Shown: in pieces, positions 14,190-21,807 of the stretch
Layout of the letters: the number at the start of each line of letters is the position of its first letter
How positions within the stretch are numbered: the stretch's first letter is position 1
Source: DASZMJ01 sp035551935
GTDB lineage: Bacteria > Planctomycetota > Planctomycetia > Isosphaerales > Isosphaeraceae
Length of the DNA: 28,115 bases
Direction: 5' to 3'
Assembly (NCBI GenBank): GCA_035551935.1
Contig: DASZMJ010000611.1
Span: 1 to 28,115 of the forward strand
The notes under the pieces: model-generated
Databases searched by the model: none
Told to the model about the DNA's origin: nothing
What the model saw: only the letters and a program-made list of their open reading frames with translations
Translations under genes and position numbers: made by a program

Positions 14190-15503
14190 ATGCAAGTGCC
14201 CGAGGCCAAGGCGAGGCTCGAACTCCCGCCGCTGCACGGCGGCGTGGGACAAGCGTTTGCGCCGGGGGAAGGGCTCGATCTGGTCGTCGCCGACGCCTCG
14301 TGGACCTGGACCGAGCGGTTGTTCTCGCCGTTGGCCGAGCTGGGCGTGCGGGTCCTGCTCTTGAAGGCCTGCGACTGGCGGACCGCCTGGAACCAGGGCC
14401 GGCCGGCGCGCGACTGGCTCTGGCCAGGCCGTCGACTCGGGCCGCGGCTCTGGGAGCGGACCCTGGTCCTCCCGCCGGGCTGGATGAAGTCGTACCCTCG
14501 CCTCGGGATGCGCCCGCTGGCCCGAGCGGTGCGCCACTGGCGGGCCGGGCTCGCCGAGGAGGGCCACGCCCCGCGACCATTGGCGCTGGCGATCTCGTAT
14601 CCGCACTACCTCTACCTCCGCGACCAGCTCCGGCCCGACGTCCTCATTTACTACAACATGGACGATTACGGCCTCTACTGGACCGCGCGCCGCGAGGCCG
14701 TGCGGGCCCTGGAGCGGCGGGCGGTGCGCGAGGCGGACCTATCCGTTTGCTGCGCGCGGGTCCGGGCCGACGAGCTGCGCGCGGCGGTCCCCGAGGCGGC
14801 CGACCGGGTCGTCCACCTGCCCCACGGCGCCCCGGCCGGCGCGATCGCCCCCCGACCGTTGCACAAGCCGGCCCCCGCGCCCGAGGACATCGCCCATTTG
14901 CCCCGGCCGTTGCTCGGGTTCGTCGGGACGCTGGAGGACCGGCTCGACTGGCCCCTCATCGAGCACCTCGCCGACGCGTTTGGCGACGGCTCCATCATCC
15001 TGATCGGTCGCGAGCCGACCCCGGCCCCGCGCGCGTCGTGGTATCGCGAGTACCGCCGCGCCGTGGCGCGGCCGAACGTGCATCGGGTCGGCTGGCGGCC
15101 GCAAGGCGAGATCGGCCGGTACAACGCGGCGTTCGACGTCTGCCTGATCCCGTACCGGGTCGACCACCCCTTCAACCGCGCGAGCTGCCCGACGAAGGTG
15201 ATGGACTACATGGCCACGAGCCGGCCGGTCGTCTCGACCCCCTTGCCCGAGTGCCTCCTGCAGGCCGACCTCTTCGCCATCGCCGACGGCCCCGCCGCCT
15301 TCGCCGCCGCCGCCCGCCGGATCGTCGCCGCCGGCTCCGACGACGGCCGCGCCCGATCCCGCTGGGACGCCGCCCGCGCCGCCACCTGGGAAAAGGTCGC
15401 GGGGCGATTGCTGGGGCTGGTGTCGGAGAAGACGGGAGGGACGCACCGCAGGGATCGCGGAGGACGCGGAGGAGAAGAGAGGGTTTTGAAATCTCAAATT
15501 TGA
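14190..15503 (+). CDS. GT-B glycosyltransferase (GT4-like), 437 aa
   Basis: The N-terminal Rossmann half includes DLVVADASWTWTERLFSPLA and a strand with LIYYNMDDYGLYWTARREA followed by ALERRAVREADL, as in GT4-like exopolysaccharide glycosyltransferases. The C-terminal half has LLGFVGTLEDRLDWPLIEHL, NVHRVGWRPQGEIGRYNAAF and IPYR...NRASCPTKVMDYMA, the expected nucleotide-sugar site region. It probably transfers a sugar to a surface polysaccharide or lipid precursor at the cytoplasmic membrane. Donor and acceptor are unknown. GGAG lies 4 nt before the ATG. Oddity: the last 21 residues (417-437, rich in Gly, Arg, Glu) and the stop codon are encoded by the left arm and loop of the inverted repeat at 15438-15553, so this tail is not native to the family. 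Confidence 0.87.
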   Translation: MQVPEAKARLELPPLHGGVGQAFAPGEGLDLVVADASWTWTERLFSPLAELGVRVLLLKACDWRTAWNQGRPARDWLWPGRRLGPRLWERTLVLPPGWMKSYPRLGMRPLARAVRHWRAGLAEEGHAPRPLALAISYPHYLYLRDQLRPDVLIYYNMDDYGLYWTARREAVRALERRAVREADLSVCCARVRADELRAAVPEAADRVVHLPHGAPAGAIAPRPLHKPAPAPEDIAHLPRPLLGFVGTLEDRLDWPLIEHLADAFGDGSIILIGREPTPAPRASWYREYRRAVARPNVHRVGWRPQGEIGRYNAAFDVCLIPYRVDHPFNRASCPTKVMDYMATSRPVVSTPLPECLLQADLFAIADGPAAFAAAARRIVAAGSDDGRARSRWDAARAATWEKVAGRLLGLVSEKTGGTHRRDRGGRGGEERVLKSQI

Positions 15504-15553
15504 AAATATCTCTCTTCTCCTCCGCGTCCTCCGCGATCCCTGCGGTGCGTCCC
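15438..15553. repeat. 44-bp perfect inverted repeat overlapping a gene 3' end
   Basis: Arms 15438-15481 and 15510-15553 are exact reverse complements. They start GGGACGCACCGC and contain the direct GGAGGACGCGGAGGA. The 28-nt loop is AT-rich (GTTTTGAAATC... style) and carries the TGA stop of the glycosyltransferase. The RNA could form a very stable stem as a terminator or 3' stabiliser. No target-site duplication or transposase is evident. Confidence 0.95.
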
Positions 15554-15573
15554 CTCCGACGACCCTCGATCGC

Positions 15574-15603
15574 TTGCGGCCCGGCGCGGGGTTCCGTTAG
15601 GAT
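15574..15603 (+). promoter_or_regulatory. Predicted promoter for glutamate dehydrogenase
   Basis: TTGCGG (15574-15579), 18 bp, TAGGAT (15598-15603). It sits just after the inverted repeat and about 40 nt before the ATG. TAGGATC also occurs upstream of two other genes, at 1431 and 2639, without good -35 partners. Confidence 0.35.
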
Positions 15604-15642
15604 CGGGGCGACCGTTTCCACCGGCGCGGGATTATCCCACCC

Positions 15643-16872
15643 ATGCGTGCGTTCGAGGCCACCAACGTCTACTTCGACCAGGCCGCGGCGCTGCTGGACC
15701 TGTCGGACAACATGCGCACGTTGATGATCACGCCCGACCGGGAATTGAAGGTCGAGCTGGTCATCGAGATGGACTCGGGGCAGATCGGCAACTTCATCGG
15801 CTACCGGGTCCAGCACGACAACGCGCGGGGGCCGTTCAAGGGGGGCTTGCGGTATCACCCGCTGGTCGACGAGGACGAGGCGCGGTCGCTGGCCAGCCTG
15901 ATGACGTGGAAGACGGCCCTGGTGGACATCCCCTTCGGCGGCGGCAAGGGGGGGATCAACTGCGACCCGAACAAGCTGTCGCGCGGCGAGCTCGAGCGGC
16001 TCACGCGCAAGCTCGTCCAGCAGATCCACGACTTCATCGGCCCCGACAAGGACATCCCGGCCCCCGACGTCGGCACCGACGCGCAGGTGATGGCCTGGAT
16101 CATGAACGAATACAACAAGTACCACGGCTTCCACCCGGCGGTCGTCACCGGCAAGCCGGTCGAGTTCCACGGCTCGGCCGGCCGCGAGGCGGCCACCGGC
16201 TTCGGCGTCGCGGTCGTCGCCCGCGAGATGCTCAAGCGGCTCGGCCGCGAGGTCGCCGGCACCACCTTCGCCATCCAGGGCTACGGCAACGTCGGCAGCT
16301 TCACCGCCAGGTTCCTCCACGACCAGGGGGGCAAGGTCGTCGGCGTCTCCGACGCCTACGGCGCCATCCTCCGGCCCGACGGCATCGACATCCCCGCGCT
16401 CGACCGCCACGTCGGCGTCAACCGCAAGGTCGTCGGCTTCAAGGAGGGGGAGACCGGCACCAACGAGCAACTGTTGACCATGCCCGTCGACGTGCTGATC
16501 CCCGCCGCCCTCGGCGGCGTCTTCGACGCCGACCGCGCCCGCGCCGTCCAGGCCGAGGTGATCGTCGAGGCCGCGAATAGCCCGACCTGGCCCGAGGCCG
16601 ACGAGGTCTTCCATTCCCGCGGCATCCCCGTCGTCCCCGACATCCTCGCCAACGCCGGCGGCGTCATCGTCAGCTACTTCGAGTGGGTCCAGAACCTCCA
16701 GCACTTCCGCTGGTCGCTCGACCAGGTCCGCCGCGAGGAGGAGTCCCGCCTCGTCGAGGCCTTCTCCAAGATCCACGACCTCGCCCAGCGCCGGAGTGTC
16801 CCCCTCCGCACCGCCGCCTTCATGCTCGCGATCTCCCGCGTCGGGCGGGCCAGGGTGCTGGGCGGCATCTAG
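15643..16872 (+). CDS. gdhA: Glutamate dehydrogenase, 409 aa
   Basis: Glu/Leu/Phe/Val dehydrogenase family; reversible oxidative deamination of glutamate to 2-oxoglutarate and ammonia with NAD(P). The catalytic set is intact and has the family spacing: Lys66 (GPFKGGLRYHP), Lys90 (MTWKTALVD), Lys102 (PFGGGKGG) and Asp142 (PAPDVGTD). The C-terminal half is a Rossmann domain with GYGNVG at about 212-217. EAANSPT replaces the common EAANGPT. The length is typical of the short hexameric enzymes. Cofactor preference cannot be settled by eye. No strong ribosome binding site is visible. The next gene starts 1 nt after the stop, so co-transcription is likely. Confidence 0.96.
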   Translation: MRAFEATNVYFDQAAALLDLSDNMRTLMITPDRELKVELVIEMDSGQIGNFIGYRVQHDNARGPFKGGLRYHPLVDEDEARSLASLMTWKTALVDIPFGGGKGGINCDPNKLSRGELERLTRKLVQQIHDFIGPDKDIPAPDVGTDAQVMAWIMNEYNKYHGFHPAVVTGKPVEFHGSAGREAATGFGVAVVAREMLKRLGREVAGTTFAIQGYGNVGSFTARFLHDQGGKVVGVSDAYGAILRPDGIDIPALDRHVGVNRKVVGFKEGETGTNEQLLTMPVDVLIPAALGGVFDADRARAVQAEVIVEAANSPTWPEADEVFHSRGIPVVPDILANAGGVIVSYFEWVQNLQHFRWSLDQVRREEESRLVEAFSKIHDLAQRRSVPLRTAAFMLAISRVGRARVLGGI

Positions 16873-16873
16873 A

Positions 16874-17578
16874 ATGGTTCGGTTGACGGCTTCGCGATGG
16901 GACCCTTCCCAGGGCTCGCCCCTCATGGCGACGTTCACCGGGCTCAAGGACGATCGGATCGCCTTCCGCACCATCGGCGACGAGCGCGCGTCGGGCCTCT
17001 TGCTCCTGCTTCACGGGTCGGCCTTTGCGGCCATGCCGGCCTACTGGATGCCGATCATCCTGGCCCGCGGGGAACCGATTCCCATCTTGTTCCTATCGGC
17101 CACGCTCCTGATCGGCCTCGCCGAAGTCGGCGTCGCGCTCTGGCTCCTCTTCCGGTCGAACTGGCTCGTGCTCGACCTTCGGAGCCGGACCTATCGCGGC
17201 CGGCGCGGGCTGCTCTCCTGGGGTGAGTCCTTCGCCGGGCCGATCGACGACTTCGACTCCATCGGCTTGGCCTCCCGACGGGTGCAACGTCGCAGCAAGA
17301 ACCAGGAGCAATGGTTCGTCGAGTGGGCCTGGCGGGGCGGGACGCGGCGCCCGTTCCGGGTCGATCATTGGGGCCGGATGCAGTCCTTCCAACTTACCCC
17401 AAGGCACTACGAAAGCGACCCCGTCGACGGCCTCGCATTCCTGCACGAGATCGCCGTGAGGGCCGGCCTCCCGCTGGAGATCCCCGCGAGGTTCTTCGAC
17501 GGCCCGGGTGCGGGTTGCTTGAATCGCTTCCGAGAACGTATTGCTACAAAAGTCGAAACAACAATCAATCTCACATAG
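16874..17578 (+). CDS. Hypothetical membrane protein with two helices, 234 aa
   Basis: Function unknown. Two hydrophobic segments are visible (in the 16874 numbering about residues 37-62, with LLLLLHGSAFAAMPAYWMPIIL, and 69-92, ILFLSATLLIGLAEVGVALWLLF). A soluble C-terminal region of about 140 residues follows, with WLVLDLRSRTYRGRRGLLSW, FRVDHWGRMQSFQL and a basic tail. The strand-rich cytosolic part recalls PH-like or stress-type membrane domains, but I cannot assign one. The start at 16874 lies 1 nt after gdhA; an ATG at 16925 (MATFTGLKDD) is equally possible. The final 15 codons are AT-rich and overlap a predicted purB promoter. Confidence 0.78.
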   Translation: MVRLTASRWDPSQGSPLMATFTGLKDDRIAFRTIGDERASGLLLLLHGSAFAAMPAYWMPIILARGEPIPILFLSATLLIGLAEVGVALWLLFRSNWLVLDLRSRTYRGRRGLLSWGESFAGPIDDFDSIGLASRRVQRRSKNQEQWFVEWAWRGGTRRPFRVDHWGRMQSFQLTPRHYESDPVDGLAFLHEIAVRAGLPLEIPARFFDGPGAGCLNRFRERIATKVETTINLT

Positions 17579-17581
17579 AAT
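17553..17581 (+). promoter_or_regulatory. Predicted promoter for purB
   Basis: TCGAAA (17553-17558), 17 bp, TAGAAT (17576-17581), in an AT-rich stretch that stands out from the GC-rich surroundings. The -10 overlaps the stop codon of the upstream gene. The leader would be only about 15 nt and contains GAGGGA before the ATG at 17602. Confidence 0.38.
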
Positions 17582-17601
17582 AGAATCTTAGAGGGACAGC
17601 G

Positions 17602-19035
17602 ATGATCGACCAGCACGACCGCTTCGAGGACCCGCTCGTCGCCCGCTACGCCGGGGCGGAGATGATGCGGCTGTGGTCGGAGCGGAACCGGGTACAGACG
17701 TGGCGAAGGCTCTGGGTCGCGCTGGCGGAGGCGGAGCGGGAGCTGGGACTCAACATCGCCGAGGAGCAGGTCGAGGAGCTGAGGGCGACGGTCGAGCAGA
17801 TCGACTTCGTCCGCGCCCGCGAGTACGAGCGGCGGCTCCGGCACGACGTGATGGCCCACGTCCACGCGCTGGGCGACGTGGCGCCGAAGGCGCGGGCGAT
17901 CGTCCACCTCGGCGCCACGAGCTGCTACGTCACCGACAACACCGACCTGATCCTGATCCGCGAAGGGCTGTCGATCGTCCGCGACGGCCTCGTCGGCGCC
18001 ATCGACGCATTGGCCGAGTTCGCGGAGCGATGGAAGGACCAGCCGTGCCTCGGCTACACCCACTTCCAGCCGGCGCAACTGGTCACGGTCGGCAAGCGGG
18101 CGACGCTCTGGTGCCAGGAATTGATCTTCGACCTCCGCGAGGTCGAGCGGCGGCTGGACGACCTGCGATTCCTCGGGGCCAAGGGGACGACGGGCACGCA
18201 GGCGAGCTTCCTCGCTCTTTTTGACGGCGACCACGCGAAGGTCGAAGAGCTCGACCGGAAGGTCGCCGAGGCGTTCGAATTCGCGGGGACGTACCCCGTC
18301 GCCGGCCAGACGTACTCGCGGAAGATCGACTCGCAGGTCGTCGCGGCCCTGGCCGGCCTGGGCGAGAGTGCGCATCGGTTCGGCACCGACCTCCGCCTGC
18401 TGGCTCACGAGCGCGAGGTCGAGGAGCCGTTCGAGGCCGAGCAGGTCGGCTCGTCGGCGATGGCGTACAAGCGCAACCCGATGCGGGCCGAGCGCATGTG
18501 CGCCCTCGGCCGGGTCGTCATGGCATTGCCTGCCGTCGCGAGCCAGACGGCCGCGACGCAGTGGCTCGAACGCACGCTCGACGACAGCGCCGCGCGGCGC
18601 CTGACCCTGCCGCGCGCCTTCCTGACGGCCGACGCGATCCTGCGGCTGTATCTGAATGTCGTCCCCGGCCTGGTCGTGCACCCGCCGGTCCTCGCTCGGC
18701 ACGTGGCGGCCGAGCTGCCGTTCATGGCCACCGAGAACATCCTGATGGCCGCCGTCCGCGCCGGCGGCGACCGCCAGGCCTTGCACGAGCGCATCCGGAC
18801 CCACTCGCTCGCCGCGGCCGACCGGCTCAAGGCCGGCGCCGCCGACAACGACCTGATCGACCGGCTCCGCGCCGACGACGCCTTCCGCGCCGTGGACCTC
18901 TCGGCCCTGCTCGAACCGTCTCGCTACGTCGGCCGCGCCCCCGAGCAGGTCGCCGACTTCCTCGCCCGCGAGGTCACGCCAATCCGCTCCCACTACCCGC
19001 ACCTGCGGTCCCAGCGGAGCGAAATCCTGATCTAA
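17602..19035 (+). CDS. purB: Adenylosuccinate lyase, eukaryote-like type, 477 aa
   Basis: Splits SAICAR to AICAR and adenylosuccinate to AMP, each releasing fumarate, in purine synthesis. Fumarase/aspartase superfamily signature GSSAMAYKRNPMRAERM starts at residue 283, with the catalytic Ser loop at 284-285. The other catalytic-site region is THFQPAQ with His154. Stretches such as GATSCYVTDNTDLI, KGTTGTQASFLALFDGD, TLDDSAARR and PFMATENILMA follow human ADSL far more closely than the usual E. coli or Bacillus PurB. Length is also that of the animal enzyme. GAGGGA lies 5 nt before the ATG. The TAA stop is the first codon of the inverted repeat at 19033-19133. The gene converges with rpsU. Confidence 0.96.
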   Translation: MIDQHDRFEDPLVARYAGAEMMRLWSERNRVQTWRRLWVALAEAERELGLNIAEEQVEELRATVEQIDFVRAREYERRLRHDVMAHVHALGDVAPKARAIVHLGATSCYVTDNTDLILIREGLSIVRDGLVGAIDALAEFAERWKDQPCLGYTHFQPAQLVTVGKRATLWCQELIFDLREVERRLDDLRFLGAKGTTGTQASFLALFDGDHAKVEELDRKVAEAFEFAGTYPVAGQTYSRKIDSQVVAALAGLGESAHRFGTDLRLLAHEREVEEPFEAEQVGSSAMAYKRNPMRAERMCALGRVVMALPAVASQTAATQWLERTLDDSAARRLTLPRAFLTADAILRLYLNVVPGLVVHPPVLARHVAAELPFMATENILMAAVRAGGDRQALHERIRTHSLAAADRLKAGAADNDLIDRLRADDAFRAVDLSALLEPSRYVGRAPEQVADFLAREVTPIRSHYPHLRSQRSEILI

Positions 19036-19133
19036 GAGTTTGCCACAGAGGACACAGAGAGGGAAAAGAAGAAAACGAAATTAAGTTATTCTTTCTTCTT
19101 TTCCCTCTCTGTGTCCTCTGTGGCAAACTCTTA
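19033..19133. repeat. 42-bp perfect inverted repeat between convergent genes
   Basis: Arms 19033-19074 and 19092-19133 are exact reverse complements beginning TAAGAGTTTGCCACAGAGGA, with a 17-nt AT-rich loop. The left arm starts with the purB stop codon; the right arm ends 8 nt from the rpsU stop. GCCACAGAG and GGACAC are shared with the repeat at 24196-24294. In this position it could serve as a two-way terminator. Confidence 0.95.
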
Positions 19134-19141
19134 TTCTTCCA

Positions 19142-19336
19142 TCAAACCCGGGCGGCCTGGCGGGCCTTGCGGAGGCGCTTGAGCTCCTCGCGGCGGCGGC
19201 GTTCGCTGGGCTTCTCGTAGTAGGCCTTGCGCCGCATCTCCTTGCGGAGGCCGCTGCGCTCGCAGAGTTTCCGGAAGCGGCGCACCGCGTCCTGGATGGA
19301 TTCGCCCGACCGGACCCGTAACTTCACCACAGGCAC
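19142..19336 (-). CDS. rpsU: 30S ribosomal protein S21
   Basis: A 64-residue basic protein of the small ribosomal subunit. MPVVKLRVRSGESIQDAVRRF and the pattern FRKLCERSGLRKEMRRKAYY are diagnostic of S21. It is followed by an Arg/Lys-rich helix (KPSERRRREELKRLRKAR). The GGAGGT 6 nt before the ATG at 19336 fixes the start. It lies 163 nt downstream of an RRM RNA-binding protein gene on the same strand, an arrangement also known from cyanobacterial rbp-rpsU loci. Confidence 0.97.
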   Translation of the reverse strand: MPVVKLRVRSGESIQDAVRRFRKLCERSGLRKEMRRKAYYEKPSERRRREELKRLRKARQAARV

Positions 19337-19499
19337 GACCTCCGTTCTGTCCTCGGCAACGAGGCTTCGAGATGGGGATGGAAGGAGAAAGACCCTCGGA
19401 GACGATGATTCGACCGCCGCGACTCGGGGGCTGGCCCGAGGGGCGGGTCACCCGGGACGACCTGGAGGACGGGTGGGGGCGAAACGCGGCCGGCTCGGC

Positions 19500-19916
19500 T
19501 CAGTAACCGCCGCCGCCGTAGCCGCCACGGCTGCTGCCGCCGCCGCCGTAGCCGCCGCCGCCGCCATAGCCACCGCCGCCGCCGTAGCCGCCGCCACCGC
19601 CACGGCTCCCGCCGCCGCCGCCGTAGCCGCCGCGACTGCCGCCGCCACCGCCACCGCCGCCGCGATCCTCGCGGGGCCGGGCCTCGTTGACGGTCAAGGG
19701 GCGACCGCCGTAGGGGGAGCCGTTCAGCGCGTCGATGGCCGCCTGGGCCTCATCGTCGTGGTCCATCTCGACGAAGCCGAAGCCGCGGCTCCGGCCGCTG
19801 AACTTGTCGATGATCACCTGGCCGCTCTTGACCGCCCCGTACTGCTGGAACAGCTCGACGAGGTCGTCGCCCGTGGTGTCGTAGGGCAGGTTGCCGACGT
19901 AGATGTTCTTGCCCAT
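19500..19916 (-). CDS. RRM RNA-binding protein with Gly-rich tail (Rbp-type), 138 aa
   Basis: One RRM (residues 3-82) with RNP2 IYVGNL at 5-10 and RNP1 RGFGFVEM at 44-51, then a tail from about 88 made almost only of Gly, Tyr, Arg and Ser (GGYGGGG repeats). This is the layout of cyanobacterial cold-induced Rbp proteins and plant glycine-rich RNA-binding proteins. It probably binds RNA in the cytoplasm, perhaps under cold or stress. The start at 19916 is set by the RRM. The tail's DNA is a run of GCC/GTA triplet repeats on the plus strand and so is prone to slippage. It probably shares a transcript with rpsU. Confidence 0.95.
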   Translation of the reverse strand: MGKNIYVGNLPYDTTGDDLVELFQQYGAVKSGQVIIDKFSGRSRGFGFVEMDHDDEAQAAIDALNGSPYGGRPLTVNEARPREDRGGGGGGGGSRGGYGGGGGSRGGGGGYGGGGGYGGGGGYGGGGSSRGGYGGGGY

Positions 19917-20076
19917 GGTCGCTGGCCTTGTCCTATTCCGCCGTCGGCGTGCCGTCTCCACTGTCCCGAGACAGGATCGGATCGCCACTGCGTCGTCGCC
20001 CGGGCGTCGTCGCGACGGAAGGAAGGCCGTCGACGGTCGGCCGCGGGGGCGGGCGGCACGCTCTTCGCCATTCGAT

Positions 20077-20105
20077 ACTATGACCCGGCCGCCGACCAAA
20101 CTCAA
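20077..20105 (-). promoter_or_regulatory. Predicted promoter for the RRM protein (and rpsU)
   Basis: On the minus strand TTGAGT (20105-20100), 17 bp, CATAGT (20082-20077). It resembles the promoter of the giant gene in form. It would give a leader of about 150 nt, long enough for the structured leader found on many cold-regulated messages; that is inference. The rest of 19917-20226 shows nothing else. Confidence 0.33.
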
Positions 20106-20226
20106 GCACAATCTCGATGAATTCGTGGCGATCCGGGCCGGGGCCGCACTCGCGCGAACGGGGGACTGGCTCCGAGTCTTCGAGGTGCCCGTCCCCCCCT
20201 TCGCGGCCGATCCAAGCGATCCGATA

Positions 20227-21474
20227 TCAGGAGAGCAGGCGATCGGCCTCGGGCAGGAGCGCCGCGAAGTCGAGCCGGTTCGGGCAGGCGGCGCGGGCGG
20301 CCTCGAGGTCGGCGCCGTGCCAGGCGCGGGCCTCGGGGGCGAGCTCGGCGAAGTAGCGGCGGGCGTCGGCGCGGTTGCCGTGGTGCTTGTAGTAGGTCAG
20401 GAACCGGGTCAGGTTGCCCAGCTCGGCGTCGGTGCCGGCGGCCCGGGCGCAGCGGCCGTCGCAGTCGGCGCAGAGGGTCGGCCCGGCGGCGAGCATGGCG
20501 TCGCGGAGCTGGTCGATCTGGGCCTGCTTCAGCGGCTCGAAGTTGCGGGCGGCCTTGGTGTTCTCGCGGATCTGCTCGACGTTCCGCATCGAGACGCACG
20601 ACGAGGCGATCCGCTCGTCGGTCCAGATCGCGTGCAGGAGGCCCTGGTACGGCGAGAGCCCCTTCTCCTTGAGCATCGGCACCCGCCGGACGACCTCGGA
20701 GAGGATGTCGCCGCCCTGGTTGCCGCCCGCCTGGCCGGCGACCTGCTTCATCGAGATCAGGCCGATGCCCTTGGCGTGGCAGGCGTCCAGCGCCTTGTTC
20801 AGCGGGGCGTCCTTGTCGAGCCAGGGGGTGTACTGGAGCATGATCGCGTCGACGAAGCCCCCCTCGGCCGCCGCCTGGAGGATCTCGGCGCGGCGGGGGT
20901 GGTGGGTCGAGAAGCCGACGAACTTCGCCTTGCCCGACTTCTTGATCGCCTCGATCGTCCGGCCGAGCTCGGGACTCTTGGGCCAGGAGAGGCCGGCGTT
21001 GATGTCGGCGTCGCCCAGGGCGTGGATGAAGAAGAGGTCGACGTGGTCGGTGCCGAGGATCTTGAGCCGCTCGTCGAGCAGCTTCGGCAGGTCGCGCGGG
21101 GAGCGGGCGCGGTCGTCCTTGGTGACGAGGAAGATCTCGTCGCGGACCTCCGGCATCTGCTGGAACCACTTCCGGATCGCCGGCTCCGAGCCGTACGAGC
21201 GGGCGGCGTCGAAGTAGCGGACGCCGTTGGCGAAGGCGAACCGCAGCAGGCGGTCGAGGCCCGGGTTGCGCCAGGTGCCGAGGTTCAGGATCGTGACCTT
21301 CACGCCCGTCTTGCCGAGCGTGCGGGTGGGGAGCGGCGACTTCGCCGCATCGTCGGGGGGGGCGGCAATGCCCCCGGTCGTCTGCGAGAGGGCCGTGGCC
21401 GTCGCCAGCGCACCGGCCTGGAGGAACTCGCGGCGGCGGACCGGGCCCGCGCCATTACCTGGGGTCGTGGCCAC
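20227..21474 (-). CDS. Tat-exported aldo/keto reductase with extra Cys motif, 415 aa
   Basis: Residues 12-38 are a Tat signal (RRREFLQAG followed by a hydrophobic, Ala-rich stretch). Residues about 48-320 are an aldo/keto reductase barrel with the full tetrad Asp89, Tyr94 (FDAARSYG), Lys119 (LVTK) and His151 (FFIH), so NADPH-type carbonyl reduction is expected. The C-terminal part has Cys335, Cys338, Cys342 (CADCDGRC) and Cys397 (ACPNRLD), like an altered CxxCxxC...CP iron-sulfur motif. A Tat signal fits export of a folded cofactor-loaded enzyme, but the substrate is unknown. It starts at GTG 21474 with GAGGAG 9 nt upstream. No obvious partner gene lies beside it. Confidence 0.92.
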   Translation of the reverse strand: MATTPGNGAGPVRRREFLQAGALATATALSQTTGGIAAPPDDAAKSPLPTRTLGKTGVKVTILNLGTWRNPGLDRLLRFAFANGVRYFDAARSYGSEPAIRKWFQQMPEVRDEIFLVTKDDRARSPRDLPKLLDERLKILGTDHVDLFFIHALGDADINAGLSWPKSPELGRTIEAIKKSGKAKFVGFSTHHPRRAEILQAAAEGGFVDAIMLQYTPWLDKDAPLNKALDACHAKGIGLISMKQVAGQAGGNQGGDILSEVVRRVPMLKEKGLSPYQGLLHAIWTDERIASSCVSMRNVEQIRENTKAARNFEPLKQAQIDQLRDAMLAAGPTLCADCDGRCARAAGTDAELGNLTRFLTYYKHHGNRADARRYFAELAPEARAWHGADLEAARAACPNRLDFAALLPEADRLLS

Positions 21475-21606
21475 TGGAGGATGCTCCTCGACTCGACTCG
21501 GCGGGGTCGCGGTGGTTCCCTGGCCCTCGGCGGTCCCCGCGTCGTCGCCGCCGATTGTTGAACATTACGCGGCGGCGGCCGATTTGTCGAGGAAGTGACC
21601 GGCCGT

Positions 21607-21807
21607 TCAGGCGGTCACGGCCAGCGCCCGGTCGCGGGCCGCCTCGGCGTGCGCCGACGTCGCGACCAGCTCCTCGCGATAGATCGGGATCTCGCCCGGC
21701 GCCTCGATGCCGATGCGGACCTGGTTGCGGTCGATCTTGACGACCGTGATGACGATGTTGCCGTCGACGACGATCTTCTCGCCCAGCTTGCGGCTCAGAA
21801 CCAGCAT
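21607..21807 (-). CDS. csrA: Carbon storage regulator CsrA
   Basis: A 66-residue RNA-binding dimer that blocks or stabilises target messages at GGA motifs. MLVLSRKLGEKIVV and the VRIGIEAPGEIPIYREE segment are diagnostic. The RNA-contacting Leu4 and Arg6 and the Arg of YREE (about residue 44) are present. The start has GGAGGA 8 nt upstream, itself a possible CsrA site, so self-control is plausible. It is transcribed away from ispF and stands downstream of no flagellar gene, unlike in many bacteria. Confidence 0.97.
   Translation of the reverse strand: MLVLSRKLGEKIVVDGNIVITVVKIDRNQVRIGIEAPGEIPIYREELVATSAHAEAARDRALAVTA

Noticed and set aside
15438..15553. Insertion sequence
   Set aside because: No transposase frame lies between the arms and no target-site duplication is visible; the loop is only 28 nt.
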